Shown: positions 36,946-45,678, counted from the first letter of the stretch. The stretch: 64,000 nt of DNA from Bordetella genomosp. 4 (GCF_002261185.1 NZ_NEVQ01000019.1:62001-126000); one strand, 5' to 3'. Numbers and translations are program-made. The notes: a model not told the origin generated them from the sequence alone.

Positions 36946-37947
36946 ATGATGGCACGCTATACCCCTCTCAGCATACTGCTGCACAAAACCCTGGCGATCG
37001 CAGCAAGCACCTGCCTTTTGGCGCTGTCCGCCACATCGGCTCACGCTCAGGACTACCCGTCGCAATCGATCAGAATGATTGTCCCCTTCGGCCCGGGAAC
37101 ATCCACCGACACCGTGGCACGCATCATGGCCAACGCCATGGCGGAATCACTTGGGAAAACCATCGTTGTTGAAAACAAAGCGGGCGCGGGCGGCACGATC
37201 GGCACGGAACAAGTCGCCCGCACTCCTGCGGATGGATACACCATCGTAATGGGCACCGTTGGCACACACGCGATCAACAAAACCCTATACAAGAAGCTGG
37301 GCTACGACCCTGTCAAAGACTTCGTCCCCATCGGGCTCGTCGGCCAAACGCCCACCCTGCTGGTCGTCAAAGCTGACTCGCCGTTGCGCTCGCTCAGCGA
37401 TCTGGCCACCGCCGCCGCCAAGCCGGGAGGCATCAGTTTTGGATCGGCCGGCAACGGCACCTCGGGACATCTCGCCGGCGAGCTGCTGAAATTGCGCCTG
37501 GGTGGCGAAATGACACACGTGCCCTATAAAGAAGGAGGCATGGCCGTCACCGACGTCATTTCAGGACAAACCCAGTTCATGTTTTACCACCCCGCCGCGA
37601 CGTTGCCCCACATCAAATCCGGCAAACTGAGAGCATTGGGTAGCTCCGGTGCGACGCGCAGCGCGTCTGCACCCGACGTCCCGACCATAGCCGAACAGAC
37701 CGGCAAGGATTTCGACCTGGTCGCCTGGTTCATGATTTACACTCCTGCCGCCACGCCTACGCCCGTCATCGAGACCCTGCAAAAAGCCGCCCGGGCCGCG
37801 CTTTCCAATCAGGACGTGGCTGCCAAACTCGGCAATCAGGGAATCGAACAACGCCCTCTCACCGCAGAGGAACTCCGCACATTCACCCCAGACGAAATCA
37901 GCAAATGGGCCGAACTCGTCACACAGTCGGGTGCCCAGATCGACTAG
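36946..37947 (+). CDS. Bug-family tripartite tricarboxylate transporter receptor (TctC-like)
   Basis: A 333-residue receptor. The signal peptide (LAIAASTCLLALSATSAHA, cleavage before QDYPSQ) is followed by SIRMIVPFGPGTSTDTVARI, VENKAGAGGTIGTEQ and FGSAGNGTSGHLAGELLK. AGGAGGAG at 36933-36940 fixes the start at ATG 36946. It closes the CoA-transferase/dioxygenase set and probably captures the acid substrate in the periplasm. Confidence 0.92.
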   Translation: MMARYTPLSILLHKTLAIAASTCLLALSATSAHAQDYPSQSIRMIVPFGPGTSTDTVARIMANAMAESLGKTIVVENKAGAGGTIGTEQVARTPADGYTIVMGTVGTHAINKTLYKKLGYDPVKDFVPIGLVGQTPTLLVVKADSPLRSLSDLATAAAKPGGISFGSAGNGTSGHLAGELLKLRLGGEMTHVPYKEGGMAVTDVISGQTQFMFYHPAATLPHIKSGKLRALGSSGATRSASAPDVPTIAEQTGKDFDLVAWFMIYTPAATPTPVIETLQKAARAALSNQDVAAKLGNQGIEQRPLTAEELRTFTPDEISKWAELVTQSGAQID

Positions 37948-38041
37948 ACCGCCTCCCCGAGCCGCCTGATCCGGGCGGCCCCCCCCTTTCCTCCACTCGA
38001 GAACCTGCTACATTGCCAGGCATTCACTCCTTGCCTTTGCC

Positions 38042-39169
38042 ATGTCCGCATTACCTCTCGTCCATTGGACCGAATCCGGCCAATCCCAGACAGCCTTTTG
38101 GCGCTCCGAATCGGCCGCCCCAGTGCCAACACGCATTCAAATCGCGGGCGATCAATTATCGGCAGACGCGGCCTATCGCCTGATCTGCGAAGGCACGCAA
38201 CTCCTGTGGCGCGGCGATTTTCATAATGCGCGTCAGTTATTGCAGGCACTGGCACGCCGTATCGACAAGAAAAAACGCAAACCTGCGGCAACGCCGCTGG
38301 AGGCGTTCAACCAGCATCGCCAAGCGCAATCCCAACGCGCCCGGCTGCTAGGCAGCGTACTGGTGCCTTTCGATGCAGACCACACCATCCCGCTGCGCCG
38401 GGCACCAGATGTGCAACAGGCCTGCCTGGAGGCCTATGGCCCAGCCCCCGGTCCCTATCTGGCGTCCCTGCGCGAACTGCAAGGCATTGTCGGCGCCCAT
38501 GAGTGGCGCAAAAAAGGCGTTCCTATCCGCGCCCTCAATGCTCGCATTCATCCTCACTACGGCGTGTTTTCGCCGGTACGCGGCGAATACATCGATCTCG
38601 TCGCCCGCGCACCTCTTCCGGCGGATACATCGCTGGCGTATGACATCGGCACCGGCACAGGTGTGTTAGCCGCCGTTCTGGCACAACGCGGTATCAAACA
38701 AGTCATTGCCACCGACCAGGACCCACGCGCCCTGGCTTGCGCACAGGAAAACCTGACCCGACTGGACTTGCAGTCACACGTGACCCTGACGCAAACCGAC
38801 ATGTTCCCCGACGGCCAAGCCCCCTTGATCGTCTGCAATCCACCGTGGCTGCCCGCACGTCCCAGTGCGCCTGTCGAATACGCGGTCTATGATCCCGACA
38901 GCCGCATGCTGCGCGCATTTCTGCAAGGACTCTCAAAACACCTCGCCCCCAAAGGCGAAGCCTGGCTGATTCTCTCAGACCTGGCCGAACACCTGGGGCT
39001 ACGCGCCCCTGACGAACTGTCCACACTGATCACCAACGCCGGCCTGCGCATCGTAGACCGCCTCACGGCCCGCCCCGCCCACGGCCGCGCATCAGACCCC
39101 ACCGATCCGCTGCACGCAGCCCGCGCAGCCGAAATCACATCGCTGTGGCGCCTGTCGCACATTGATTAA
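38042..39169 (+). CDS. Class I SAM-dependent methyltransferase (PrmC/HemK-like)
   Basis: A 375-residue protein. An N-terminal ~170-residue region of no recognised domain is followed by a Rossmann methyltransferase. Motif I is AYDIGTGTGVLAAVLAQRG. The NPPW motif in IVCNPPWLPARP is typical of methylation of glutamine amide or adenine amino groups. LIPLSD-like core strands follow (WLILSDLAEHLGL). The target is unknown. No ribosome site is obvious; it appears to be a single gene. Confidence 0.87.
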   Translation: MSALPLVHWTESGQSQTAFWRSESAAPVPTRIQIAGDQLSADAAYRLICEGTQLLWRGDFHNARQLLQALARRIDKKKRKPAATPLEAFNQHRQAQSQRARLLGSVLVPFDADHTIPLRRAPDVQQACLEAYGPAPGPYLASLRELQGIVGAHEWRKKGVPIRALNARIHPHYGVFSPVRGEYIDLVARAPLPADTSLAYDIGTGTGVLAAVLAQRGIKQVIATDQDPRALACAQENLTRLDLQSHVTLTQTDMFPDGQAPLIVCNPPWLPARPSAPVEYAVYDPDSRMLRAFLQGLSKHLAPKGEAWLILSDLAEHLGLRAPDELSTLITNAGLRIVDRLTARPAHGRASDPTDPLHAARAAEITSLWRLSHID

Positions 39170-39336
39170 CGCGCGTCGCCTAGTACTTCCACACACCGCC
39201 ACATTCATCGGGTCAGCGCTCCCAAGCGCCTTCCCTCGAGCCCCCTTTTCACATCCCCGTCATGCAACCTTAATCCCCCCGTAACCTCCCTCCCCAATCA
39301 TTCCTCTTCCACCAAGACACATTCCGACACAGCGCG

Positions 39337-41256
39337 ATGAAAAACTGGAAGAGGACCACCCAAGTCTTGCTACTCAGCAGCCTGACCCTGCTAGCCGCGT
39401 GCAGCAACAGCGACGACGATGACGATGACGACGCCTCGCCCCCGACGCCGCCCGTCAGCCAGGCAATGGACCTGACGATCCTGCACATCAACGACCATCA
39501 CTCCAACCTGGACAGCAAGAGCAGAACCCTGCTGCTGAAAAACGCCGCTGGCACCCAGACCGAAGCCACTGTCGACGCTGGCGGATTTCCGCGCGTGACC
39601 GCAGCCATCAACGAACTCGCGACAGCATCCCCCAACGTGCTCAAACTGCACGCGGGCGACGCCATGACCGGCACCTTGTATTTCAACCGCGCAGGCGAGG
39701 CCGGCGAGGCCGATGCCGCCCTGATGAACACGGTGTGCTTCGATGCGATGACGCTCGGCAACCACGAGTTCGACAAAGGCGACAGCGGCCTGCATCGCTT
39801 TATCGAACTCCTGCACGCAGGTACGTGTCAGACTCCGCTGCTCAGCGCCAACGTCAGCTTCGGCCCCAACTCGCCGTTGAATGCAGCCAACGCGCCCAAC
39901 TGGGTCCAGCCCTCGATCACCCTCGAACGCGGCGGCCAATCCATCGGCCTCATTGGTTTGACCATCGCCGGTAAAACACAGCAGTCCTCCAGCCCAGACC
40001 CCGGCACCACCTTTTCCGACGAAACCGAAGCGGCCCAAACCCAGATCGATGCGCTGCGCGCTAAAGGCGTTAACAAGATCATCGTGATGAGCCATATCGG
40101 CTACAGCTACGACAAAGAAATCATCCCCAATCTGAGCGGCGTAGACGTCGTCGTAGGCGGCGACTCGCATTCCCTGCTGGGCCCCGGCGCGATGGAAACC
40201 TACGACGCAGGTACTCCCGCCGGCGCCTATCCTACCGAACTGACCGACAAAGACGGCAAGCGCGTCTGCCTGGTCCAAGCCTGGGAATACGCGCAAGTCG
40301 TAGGCGAACTGAAAGTCAGCTTTGACGCCAATGGCGATGTCACCTCATGCAGCGGCACGCCCCACGTCCTGATCGGCGACACACTGACCGTCGGCGGCAC
40401 GGCGCCCAACCCCGCAGACGCAGCCGCCATGCAGGCCGACATCGAAGCCAGCGGCTTCCTGCGTGTACAAGCGCCCGACGCCAACGCCACGCAAACCCTG
40501 CAACCGTTCAAAGAACAAGTCGACACCTACAGCCAGAGCGTCGTCGCCAACGTGCCGCAAGAACTCTGCTCACGCCGTGTTCCCGGCGGCCCCGGCTCGG
40601 TCGATTACAGCCGATCCAGCGCAGCCTGCAACGCCGAAGGCAGCGTGAGCCTTCGCGGCGGAGACATTCAGCAGCTCGTCGCCCAGGCCTATCTCGAAGT
40701 CGCCAATGCCGAATACGGCGGTGCCGACATCTCGCTTCAGAGCGGCGGCGGCGTACGCGTCCCGCTGCATGGCAACGTGACCGCGGCCAACGTCATCGAG
40801 GTTTTGCCGTTCGGCAACATGCTGTGGCGCCTGGACATCACCGGCACCGAAGTCATCGGCATGCTGGAGGACGGCCTCGAGGCGGTCTACGGCGACGGCG
40901 GTACCACCGGCCCCTACCCCTACACGGGCGGCTTGCGTTATGACGTCAACAGCCTGGCCGCCAAGGGCAGCCGTGTGTCCAACGTGGAAGTATTCGATTC
41001 CGCCGCGAACACCTGGCAATCCCTGAACGCGACCCGCACCTACAAGCTGTTTGTCTTGAGCTTCAACGCGACAGGCGGCGACGGCTACACCACGCTGGCC
41101 AACGTCCCCGATGAGCGGCGTCAAGACATCGGCGTGCTGGATGCCGACGTGCTGCAAACCTACATCGATATGCAGGCTAAGGACGCCAACACGAACCTGC
41201 CGATTCTCAATCGACTGCCCGTCGAGTTGTACAGCACCAAGAGCTACGTCGAGTAA
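39337..41256 (+). CDS. Bifunctional metallophosphatase/5'-nucleotidase lipoprotein
   Basis: A 639-residue exported protein. A lipobox, LTLLAACS, is followed by an Asp-rich run (seven consecutive Asp). The metallophosphatase domain has ILHINDHHSNLD, KLHAGDAMTG and GNHEFDKG, and further on MSHIGYSYDKE and GGDSHSLLG. The C-terminal 5'-nucleotidase domain includes LRGGDIQQLVAQAY, LQSGGGVRVPLHGNVTAAN and the substrate-stacking region SFNATGGDGY. It dephosphorylates extracellular nucleotides at the outer membrane. It is convergent with the chromate transporter genes. Confidence 0.93.
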   Translation: MKNWKRTTQVLLLSSLTLLAACSNSDDDDDDDASPPTPPVSQAMDLTILHINDHHSNLDSKSRTLLLKNAAGTQTEATVDAGGFPRVTAAINELATASPNVLKLHAGDAMTGTLYFNRAGEAGEADAALMNTVCFDAMTLGNHEFDKGDSGLHRFIELLHAGTCQTPLLSANVSFGPNSPLNAANAPNWVQPSITLERGGQSIGLIGLTIAGKTQQSSSPDPGTTFSDETEAAQTQIDALRAKGVNKIIVMSHIGYSYDKEIIPNLSGVDVVVGGDSHSLLGPGAMETYDAGTPAGAYPTELTDKDGKRVCLVQAWEYAQVVGELKVSFDANGDVTSCSGTPHVLIGDTLTVGGTAPNPADAAAMQADIEASGFLRVQAPDANATQTLQPFKEQVDTYSQSVVANVPQELCSRRVPGGPGSVDYSRSSAACNAEGSVSLRGGDIQQLVAQAYLEVANAEYGGADISLQSGGGVRVPLHGNVTAANVIEVLPFGNMLWRLDITGTEVIGMLEDGLEAVYGDGGTTGPYPYTGGLRYDVNSLAAKGSRVSNVEVFDSAANTWQSLNATRTYKLFVLSFNATGGDGYTTLANVPDERRQDIGVLDADVLQTYIDMQAKDANTNLPILNRLPVELYSTKSYVE

Positions 41257-41283
41257 CGTTTCCTGCGCAACGGGCAGCGCCCC

Positions 41284-41814
41284 TCAAGGCTGCCCGATCC
41301 CGCTCAACCCGATCAACGCCCCCGCCAACAACATCCACAAAGGATGCACGCGGCTGAAAATCGTCACGGCAGCGACGAGAGCTGTGATCCCCCCTAATAC
41401 CCACGTATGCACAGAGGCCTCCGTGATCAACGACGCGCTGGCAGCCATCAGCCCTACCGTCATGGGGAAAATACCTGCCTGCACCACACGCCGCCACGGT
41501 TTGTCCTTGAACCGTTCCCACAATCCCAACGCAACAGCCGTCAAAATCGACGAGGGGCCGAACTTCGCAATCGTCGTGACCAAGGCGCCCTGCCACCCCG
41601 CCACATTCCAGCCAACCAGCGTCACGATCATCAGATTGGGGCCGGGTGCAGCCTGGCTCAATGCGAACAAGGCGCTGAAATCGGCATTCGACATCCACTG
41701 ATGGATCTCCACGACCTGCCGCTGCATCTCGGGCAAAATCGTATTGCCCCCGCCAAAGGCCAGCACCGACAACTGCGTAAAAATAACGAAGAGCGAAATC
41801 AATACGGAAGTCAT
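41284..41814 (-). CDS. Chromate transporter family protein, second half
   Basis: A 176-residue membrane protein of the CHR family, short form, with FTQLSVLAFGGGNTILPEMQ, FALSQAAPGPNLMIVTLVGW and five to six hydrophobic segments. It pairs with the adjacent short CHR protein; together they equal one ChrA. The ATG at 41814 overlaps the upstream gene's stop (41811-41814). Chromate or another anion may be the substrate. Confidence 0.9.
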   Translation of the reverse strand: MTSVLISLFVIFTQLSVLAFGGGNTILPEMQRQVVEIHQWMSNADFSALFALSQAAPGPNLMIVTLVGWNVAGWQGALVTTIAKFGPSSILTAVALGLWERFKDKPWRRVVQAGIFPMTVGLMAASASLITEASVHTWVLGGITALVAAVTIFSRVHPLWMLLAGALIGLSGIGQP

Positions 41815-42380
41815 CGCGCCAGCCTCCAAGTCACCAGGATGCTGATCGGTGTCAACACCAGCATTGTCGGCAGCAAGGGCGTACGCAGCACGGCGATGCA
41901 AATAAAACATGCCACGGCCACGGCGATACCCGCCCATTTGCCGCGCAACGGCTTGGCGATTTTCACGGCCATCGAAATCAGCAGGCCCGCAGCCGCGGCC
42001 GCCAAGCCCGCGAACAGATGTTGAATATGCGGATCATCCGCATACCTGTCGTACACCATGCCCAGCGCAATGACGATGAAAGACGGCGCGGCGATCAATC
42101 CCATCAGGGCAGCAAACGCGCCCTTGACCCCGCGGAATTTCATCCCCAGTGCCACGGACATGTTGATGATGTTGCCGCCCGGCAAAAACTGGCACAGCCC
42201 GAGCAGCTCGGTGAAATCCTCGGACGATAGCCATCGGTGTTTCTCCACCACCATGTGGCGGGCCAATGGCAAGGCGCCACCAAAGGCGCTCAAGCCCAAC
42301 CAGAAAAATCCCTTGAACAGAGCCCAGCACGAGGGAGGCTCAGACACGGGAGATACGGCAGTCGAAGACGAGGCGTTCAT
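41811..42380 (-). CDS. Chromate transporter family protein, first half
   Basis: A 189-residue CHR-family protein. FFWLGLSAFGGALPLARHM and GLCQFLPGGNIINMSVALG are the typical N-terminal motifs (FGG and PGP/PGG). It is the partner of the downstream half (41284-41814), with a four-base gene overlap, and the two probably form a heterodimer. The start is set at ATG 42380; a TTG directly before it is also in frame. Confidence 0.9.
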   Translation of the reverse strand: MNASSSTAVSPVSEPPSCWALFKGFFWLGLSAFGGALPLARHMVVEKHRWLSSEDFTELLGLCQFLPGGNIINMSVALGMKFRGVKGAFAALMGLIAAPSFIVIALGMVYDRYADDPHIQHLFAGLAAAAAGLLISMAVKIAKPLRGKWAGIAVAVACFICIAVLRTPLLPTMLVLTPISILVTWRLAR

Positions 42381-42678
42381 CAAAATTCCAGCAGAGATCG
42401 GGACGCGATGATTCCTGAGCAGCGAGCGGGCGGCTCTGAACAGCGGGAGATCAATCGGGACGAAAGCCTACTCCTGCTCGCACCGGCGCGCAATTGCATC
42501 CGTCAATCACCATGACGATGGAGGGGGCAAATCGGCGCCGGGGATGACGGAACGACGCCACTCGATCAAGATTCGCCCGATCACTCGCGCAAAACCAAAA
42601 TCGCCCTCAACGTTAGACCGCTCCTGTTGCGCGTAGAATGTGCGACGTACCGGCCCTCTTGTGCCGGGCTTATGCAAC
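42381..42678. other. Divergent intergenic region, no gene seen
   Basis: About 300 bases separate the divergent chromate-transporter and RhtA-like genes. Near 42630 a TAGAAT preceded by a GT resembles an extended -10 box reading rightward into the exporter gene. I find no convincing operator or small gene. Confidence 0.3.
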
Positions 42679-43572
42679 ATGTCCGCATCCACTGCTACCT
42701 CGCCCACCCCTTCGCTTTATCCCATCTTGTTGATGATGATTGCCATGGTGTCCATGCCCAGTGGCGCAGCATTGGCAAAAAGCCTGTTTCCTATGGTGGG
42801 CGCACAAGGCACGGCGGCGCTGCGGTTGTTGTTCTCGGCGCTCATGCTGCTGGCCTATTTCCGGCCATGGCGTGTCCGCCTGACTCCCTCGGGATGGCGC
42901 GTGGTGCTGGCCTACGGCTTGTCTCTGGGGATGATGAACCTGCTGTTCTACATGTCGCTGCGCACCATCCCGCTGGGCATTGCGGTCGCTCTGGAATTCA
43001 CAGGACCGCTGACGGTAGCGCTCTTGAGTTCACGCCGCTTTGCGGATTTCTGCTGGATTATTTTGGCGGCCGTGGGCATTCTGTTGCTAATTCCCCGAGG
43101 CGCCGAGGTCCACACGCTGGATCCCACGGGGATGCTGCTGGCGCTGGGCGCAGGCTTATGCTGGGCGCTGTATATCGTGTTCGGACGCCGTGCCGGTCTG
43201 CACCATGGCACCCAGACCGTGGCACTAGCCTCGACAGTCGCCACCGTGGTGGTTCTGCCCTTCGGATTCGCACAAGCAGGCACGGGCCTGTTCGCGCTGG
43301 AGGTATTGCCCTGGGCACTGGGCGTTGCCGTGCTGTCCAGCGCATTGCCCTACGCGTTGGAAATCACCGTCCTGTCACGTATCCCTGTCCGGGTGTTTGG
43401 CACGCTGCTCAGCCTGGAGCCTGTCTTTGCTGCCTTTTCCGGCATGCTGTTCTTGCGCGAGACGCTATCCCTGACCCAATGGGCAGCCATCGTCGCCATT
43501 GTTGCCGCATCCATCGGGATCACCGTCGGCAATCGGCAGCCCGCAAAGGCACGCCCCAAATCAAAACGATAA
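42679..43572 (+). CDS. EamA-family exporter, RhtA-like (threonine/homoserine efflux)
   Basis: A 297-residue ten-TM transporter. VSMPSGAALAKSLFPMVGAQGT at the start, FYMSLRTIPLGIAVALEFTG and LPYALEITVLSRIPVRVFG are strongly like RhtA. It probably exports threonine, homoserine or related compounds. The start is set at MSASTATS, the first ATG consistent with the family length; a longer frame starts at 42640. Confidence 0.88.
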   Translation: MSASTATSPTPSLYPILLMMIAMVSMPSGAALAKSLFPMVGAQGTAALRLLFSALMLLAYFRPWRVRLTPSGWRVVLAYGLSLGMMNLLFYMSLRTIPLGIAVALEFTGPLTVALLSSRRFADFCWIILAAVGILLLIPRGAEVHTLDPTGMLLALGAGLCWALYIVFGRRAGLHHGTQTVALASTVATVVVLPFGFAQAGTGLFALEVLPWALGVAVLSSALPYALEITVLSRIPVRVFGTLLSLEPVFAAFSGMLFLRETLSLTQWAAIVAIVAASIGITVGNRQPAKARPKSKR

Positions 43573-43665
43573 GCGCGCTGCCCGCGGACGGCCCCGTAGA
43601 AATATGAGGCCGCCACGCCTGGCCGGGATGAAACGAACACCCTCATTCGCAGATGGGGATCAAAC

Positions 43666-44148
43666 TCAATCGCGGAAATTCTGATACTGCAGCGGCAGAT
43701 CCACGTCGGTCTTGCGCAGCAACGCGATCGCCTCTTGCAAATCATCGCGCTTTTTACCGCTGACGCGCAGCTTGTCGCCATTGATCTGGCTTTCCACCTT
43801 GAGCTTGGCCGCCTTGATGGCAGCGATCAATTTTTTTGCGACAGGTTGCTCGATCCCTTGGCGAACCGTGATTTTCTGGCGCGCGCCGCCCAGGTTTTCC
43901 AACGGATCGGCGACCTCCAGGCAGCGCACGTCGATACCCCGCGCCGACAGCCGGCCGCGCAAGATATCGAGCATTTGCTTCAGTTGAAAAGCGCTGGGCG
44001 CGATCTGCGTGACGACAAAGCCTTCGAGTTCGAATTTGGCGTCGGTGCCTTTGAAATCAAAACGGGTGGCCAACTCGCGATTGGCCTGGTCCACCGCGTT
44101 GCTGAGCTCGTGTTTGTCTACTTCGGAAACCACGTCGAAACTGGGCAT
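43666..44148 (-). CDS. yajQ: YajQ-family nucleotide-binding protein
   Basis: A 160-residue YajQ. It has MPSFDVVSEVDKHELSNAVD at the start, RFDFKGTDAKFELEG, and VESQINGDKLRVSGKKRDDLQ near the end. Members bind nucleotides, and in some species cyclic di-GMP, and act as co-regulators. It is convergent with the RhtA-like gene. A perfect 14-bp palindrome lies 34 bases upstream of its start. Confidence 0.96.
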   Translation of the reverse strand: MPSFDVVSEVDKHELSNAVDQANRELATRFDFKGTDAKFELEGFVVTQIAPSAFQLKQMLDILRGRLSARGIDVRCLEVADPLENLGGARQKITVRQGIEQPVAKKLIAAIKAAKLKVESQINGDKLRVSGKKRDDLQEAIALLRKTDVDLPLQYQNFRD

Positions 44149-44181
44149 GGCTGCAACCTACAAAAGAAAAGAGTCAATCAA

Positions 44182-44195
44182 GGATAGCGCTATCC
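44182..44195. promoter_or_regulatory. Perfect 14-bp palindrome upstream of yajQ
   Basis: GGATAGCGCTATCC is fully self-complementary and lies in the gap between the divergent yajQ and CopD-like genes. A site this short could arise by chance; an operator role is only suggested by position. Confidence 0.25.
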
Positions 44196-44358
44196 ATTAC
44201 GATGCGCATACCCGCACAGGTATCCAGTGTAAGACGATTTGCGGCGATCTGACTGCCCCCTTTTCCCGCCGAATCAACGCCGCGGGCCCCGGAGCAATGG
44301 ATAATACCGGCTATGCGGCGCCTATCCCGGGCACTGCGACTCACGGAACCACTCTGCC

Positions 44359-44826
44359 ATGTTTTACAGCGTCCTCAAGCTCGTACACATCCTGGCCATT
44401 CTGCTGTGGGTAGGCGGAATGATCTTCGCTCACTGTTTCCTGCGGCCCGCCGTGGCCGCGCTGGAGCCGCCTCAACGGCTGCGCCTGATGCGCGATGTGC
44501 TGGCACGGTTCTTGAACGCTGTGCTGGGAGCCGTATTGCTCGTGCTGCTGAGCGGCGCATGGATGATAGGCCGAACGGCCCGCCAGGTTGCGGACACCGG
44601 CGGCAGCTTTCAGATGCCGCATGCCTGGATAAGCATGGCGGTGTTGGGCGTCATCATGGCGGCGATTTTCGGACATATCCGCTTTGCGCTCTACCCGCGC
44701 CTGGATCGTGCCGTACAAGCCAGTGACTGGCCCGCGGGCGGCCGCGCGATGCAATCGATCAAAACCTTGGTGACGGTCAATCTGGTACTTGGCCTGCTGA
44801 CTATCGCGGTTATTGTCCTCGCCTAA
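44359..44826 (+). CDS. CopD-like integral membrane protein
   Basis: A 155-residue protein with four TM segments. LKLVHILAILLWVGGMIFAH opens it, with His residues typical of the CopD/YniB-type heme or copper fold, and MPHAWISMAVLGVIMAAIFGHIRFALYPR follows. The role may be copper handling or heme binding; it is not determined here. The next 960 bases on the right hold no confident gene. Confidence 0.8.
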   Translation: MFYSVLKLVHILAILLWVGGMIFAHCFLRPAVAALEPPQRLRLMRDVLARFLNAVLGAVLLVLLSGAWMIGRTARQVADTGGSFQMPHAWISMAVLGVIMAAIFGHIRFALYPRLDRAVQASDWPAGGRAMQSIKTLVTVNLVLGLLTIAVIVLA

Positions 44827-44869
44827 AGCCTTTTTCGGGGCATCAGAGGGGGGCGGGTGGTTGGCGTGC

Positions 44870-45222
44870 TTATGGACGTCGAGCCGAGGCAATCGGGCCG
44901 TGCGGGCTTCACAAAGCCGGTCCGGCGCGCGGGCGCCGGACACCGTGTTCGCTCACCTCGTCCGCGCCTTCGCGCTTCCTTCGGTGTCCGCTCCACTCGG
45001 CTTTGAGGCGCCCGCACGGCCCGATTGCCTCGGCTCGACTCGCAGTCATTCAAGCTCATCACATCGCTGGCACGATTTTCTTGCTTGGCGTTTTTTTGTA
45101 GCCCTGTTGGCAAAGAGGAAGATCTTGCAGGGCTGCTATTCGCGCGTGCCCTGCACACGCGCGAATAGCGATCGGTCCGGGCATGCGGCGGGGTGGCATG
45201 GTGCCAGTTTGGAAGATCTGCT
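44870..45222 (-). repeat. Structured element, left (inverted) copy: two variable-stem hairpin units
   Basis: This is the inverse-oriented copy of the element at 45325-45678. Read on the minus strand it holds hairpin 1 (14-bp stem, 45135-45148 with 45156-45169), then a near-identical linker including GCCCTGCAAGATCTTCCTC. A large hairpin 2 follows, with a perfect 30-bp outer stem (44878-44907 with 45010-45039). Inside is an 8-bp stem (44912-44919 with 44998-45005) and a stem capped by GAAG (44964-44975). It is alignable to the right copy along its length, but the stems differ in sequence. Confidence 0.75.
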
Positions 45223-45387
45223 TGGCTGGAGTTGACGCCTGCGACGATGATGCATTGTCCCTGTCTGGACATCACGAAGCTGCAGTTCGAAATATTCCTG
45301 CTTGTCCACGAGAAATCGTAGCTCGAGAGATCTTCTGTTCATCTCCGATGCCAAAACCTTCGCATGCAGATCCCGAACGCTATTCAT
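45136..45387 (-). other. Possible 83-codon small ORF between the two structured copies
   Basis: The frame starts at an ATG inside hairpin 1 of the right copy and stops inside hairpin 1 of the left copy. The middle part (RSLELRFLVDKQEYFELQLR) has a protein-like mix of charged and hydrophobic residues, while the last third is basic and low in quality. There is no clear ribosome site. It may be a decayed or accidental frame; I do not recognise a family. Confidence 0.2.
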
Positions 45388-45678
45388 GGCCGCGCCCGTA
45401 GGCGGCCATGAATAGCGGCCCTGCAAGATCTTCCTCCTTGCAAACGCCAGTGCTACGAAGCCTACGAAGACCAGCCGTGCCAGCGATGAGGGAATCAGAG
45501 ATGCTGCGAGTCGAGGCGGGGCAGTGACCGTGTTGGCGCGCCTCGTGGCTGAGCGAGTGGAGGTCGTAGGGAGGCCCGAAGGGGCCGGACGAGACGAACG
45601 AAGCGGTGTCGGACGCGCAGGCGGCCGACCAGCCACGTGAAGCGCCAACACGGTCACTGCCCCGCCTCGACGTCCAAT
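45325..45678 (+). repeat. Structured element, right copy: two variable-stem hairpin units
   Basis: Hairpin 1 has a 16-bp stem (45378-45393 with 45402-45417). Hairpin 2 has a perfect 30-bp outer stem (45510-45539 with 45642-45671), an inner 8-bp stem (45544-45551 with 45630-45637) and a 5-bp stem capped by GAAG (45573-45586). Against the left copy, 12 of 29 compared outer-stem positions and 4 of 8 inner-stem positions differ, and each difference is matched on the opposite arm. Ends are shared (TGCGAGTCGA before and CTCGACGTCCA after hairpin 2). Confidence 0.75.

Noticed and set aside
39391-40296. 301-codon frame opposite the 5'-nucleotidase
   Set aside because: Antisense shadow of a clear lipoprotein nucleotidase; no ribosome site or recognisable domain.
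41271-41296. 8-bp inverted repeat at the end of the nucleotidase/chromate transporter pair as a terminator
   Set aside because: It overlaps the chromate-transporter stop region and has no T tract; could be chance in GC-rich sequence.
42627-43607. 326-codon frame overlapping the RhtA-like exporter in another phase
   Set aside because: The exporter frame shows ten TM segments and family motifs, while this frame is Arg/His/Gly-rich and not protein-like.
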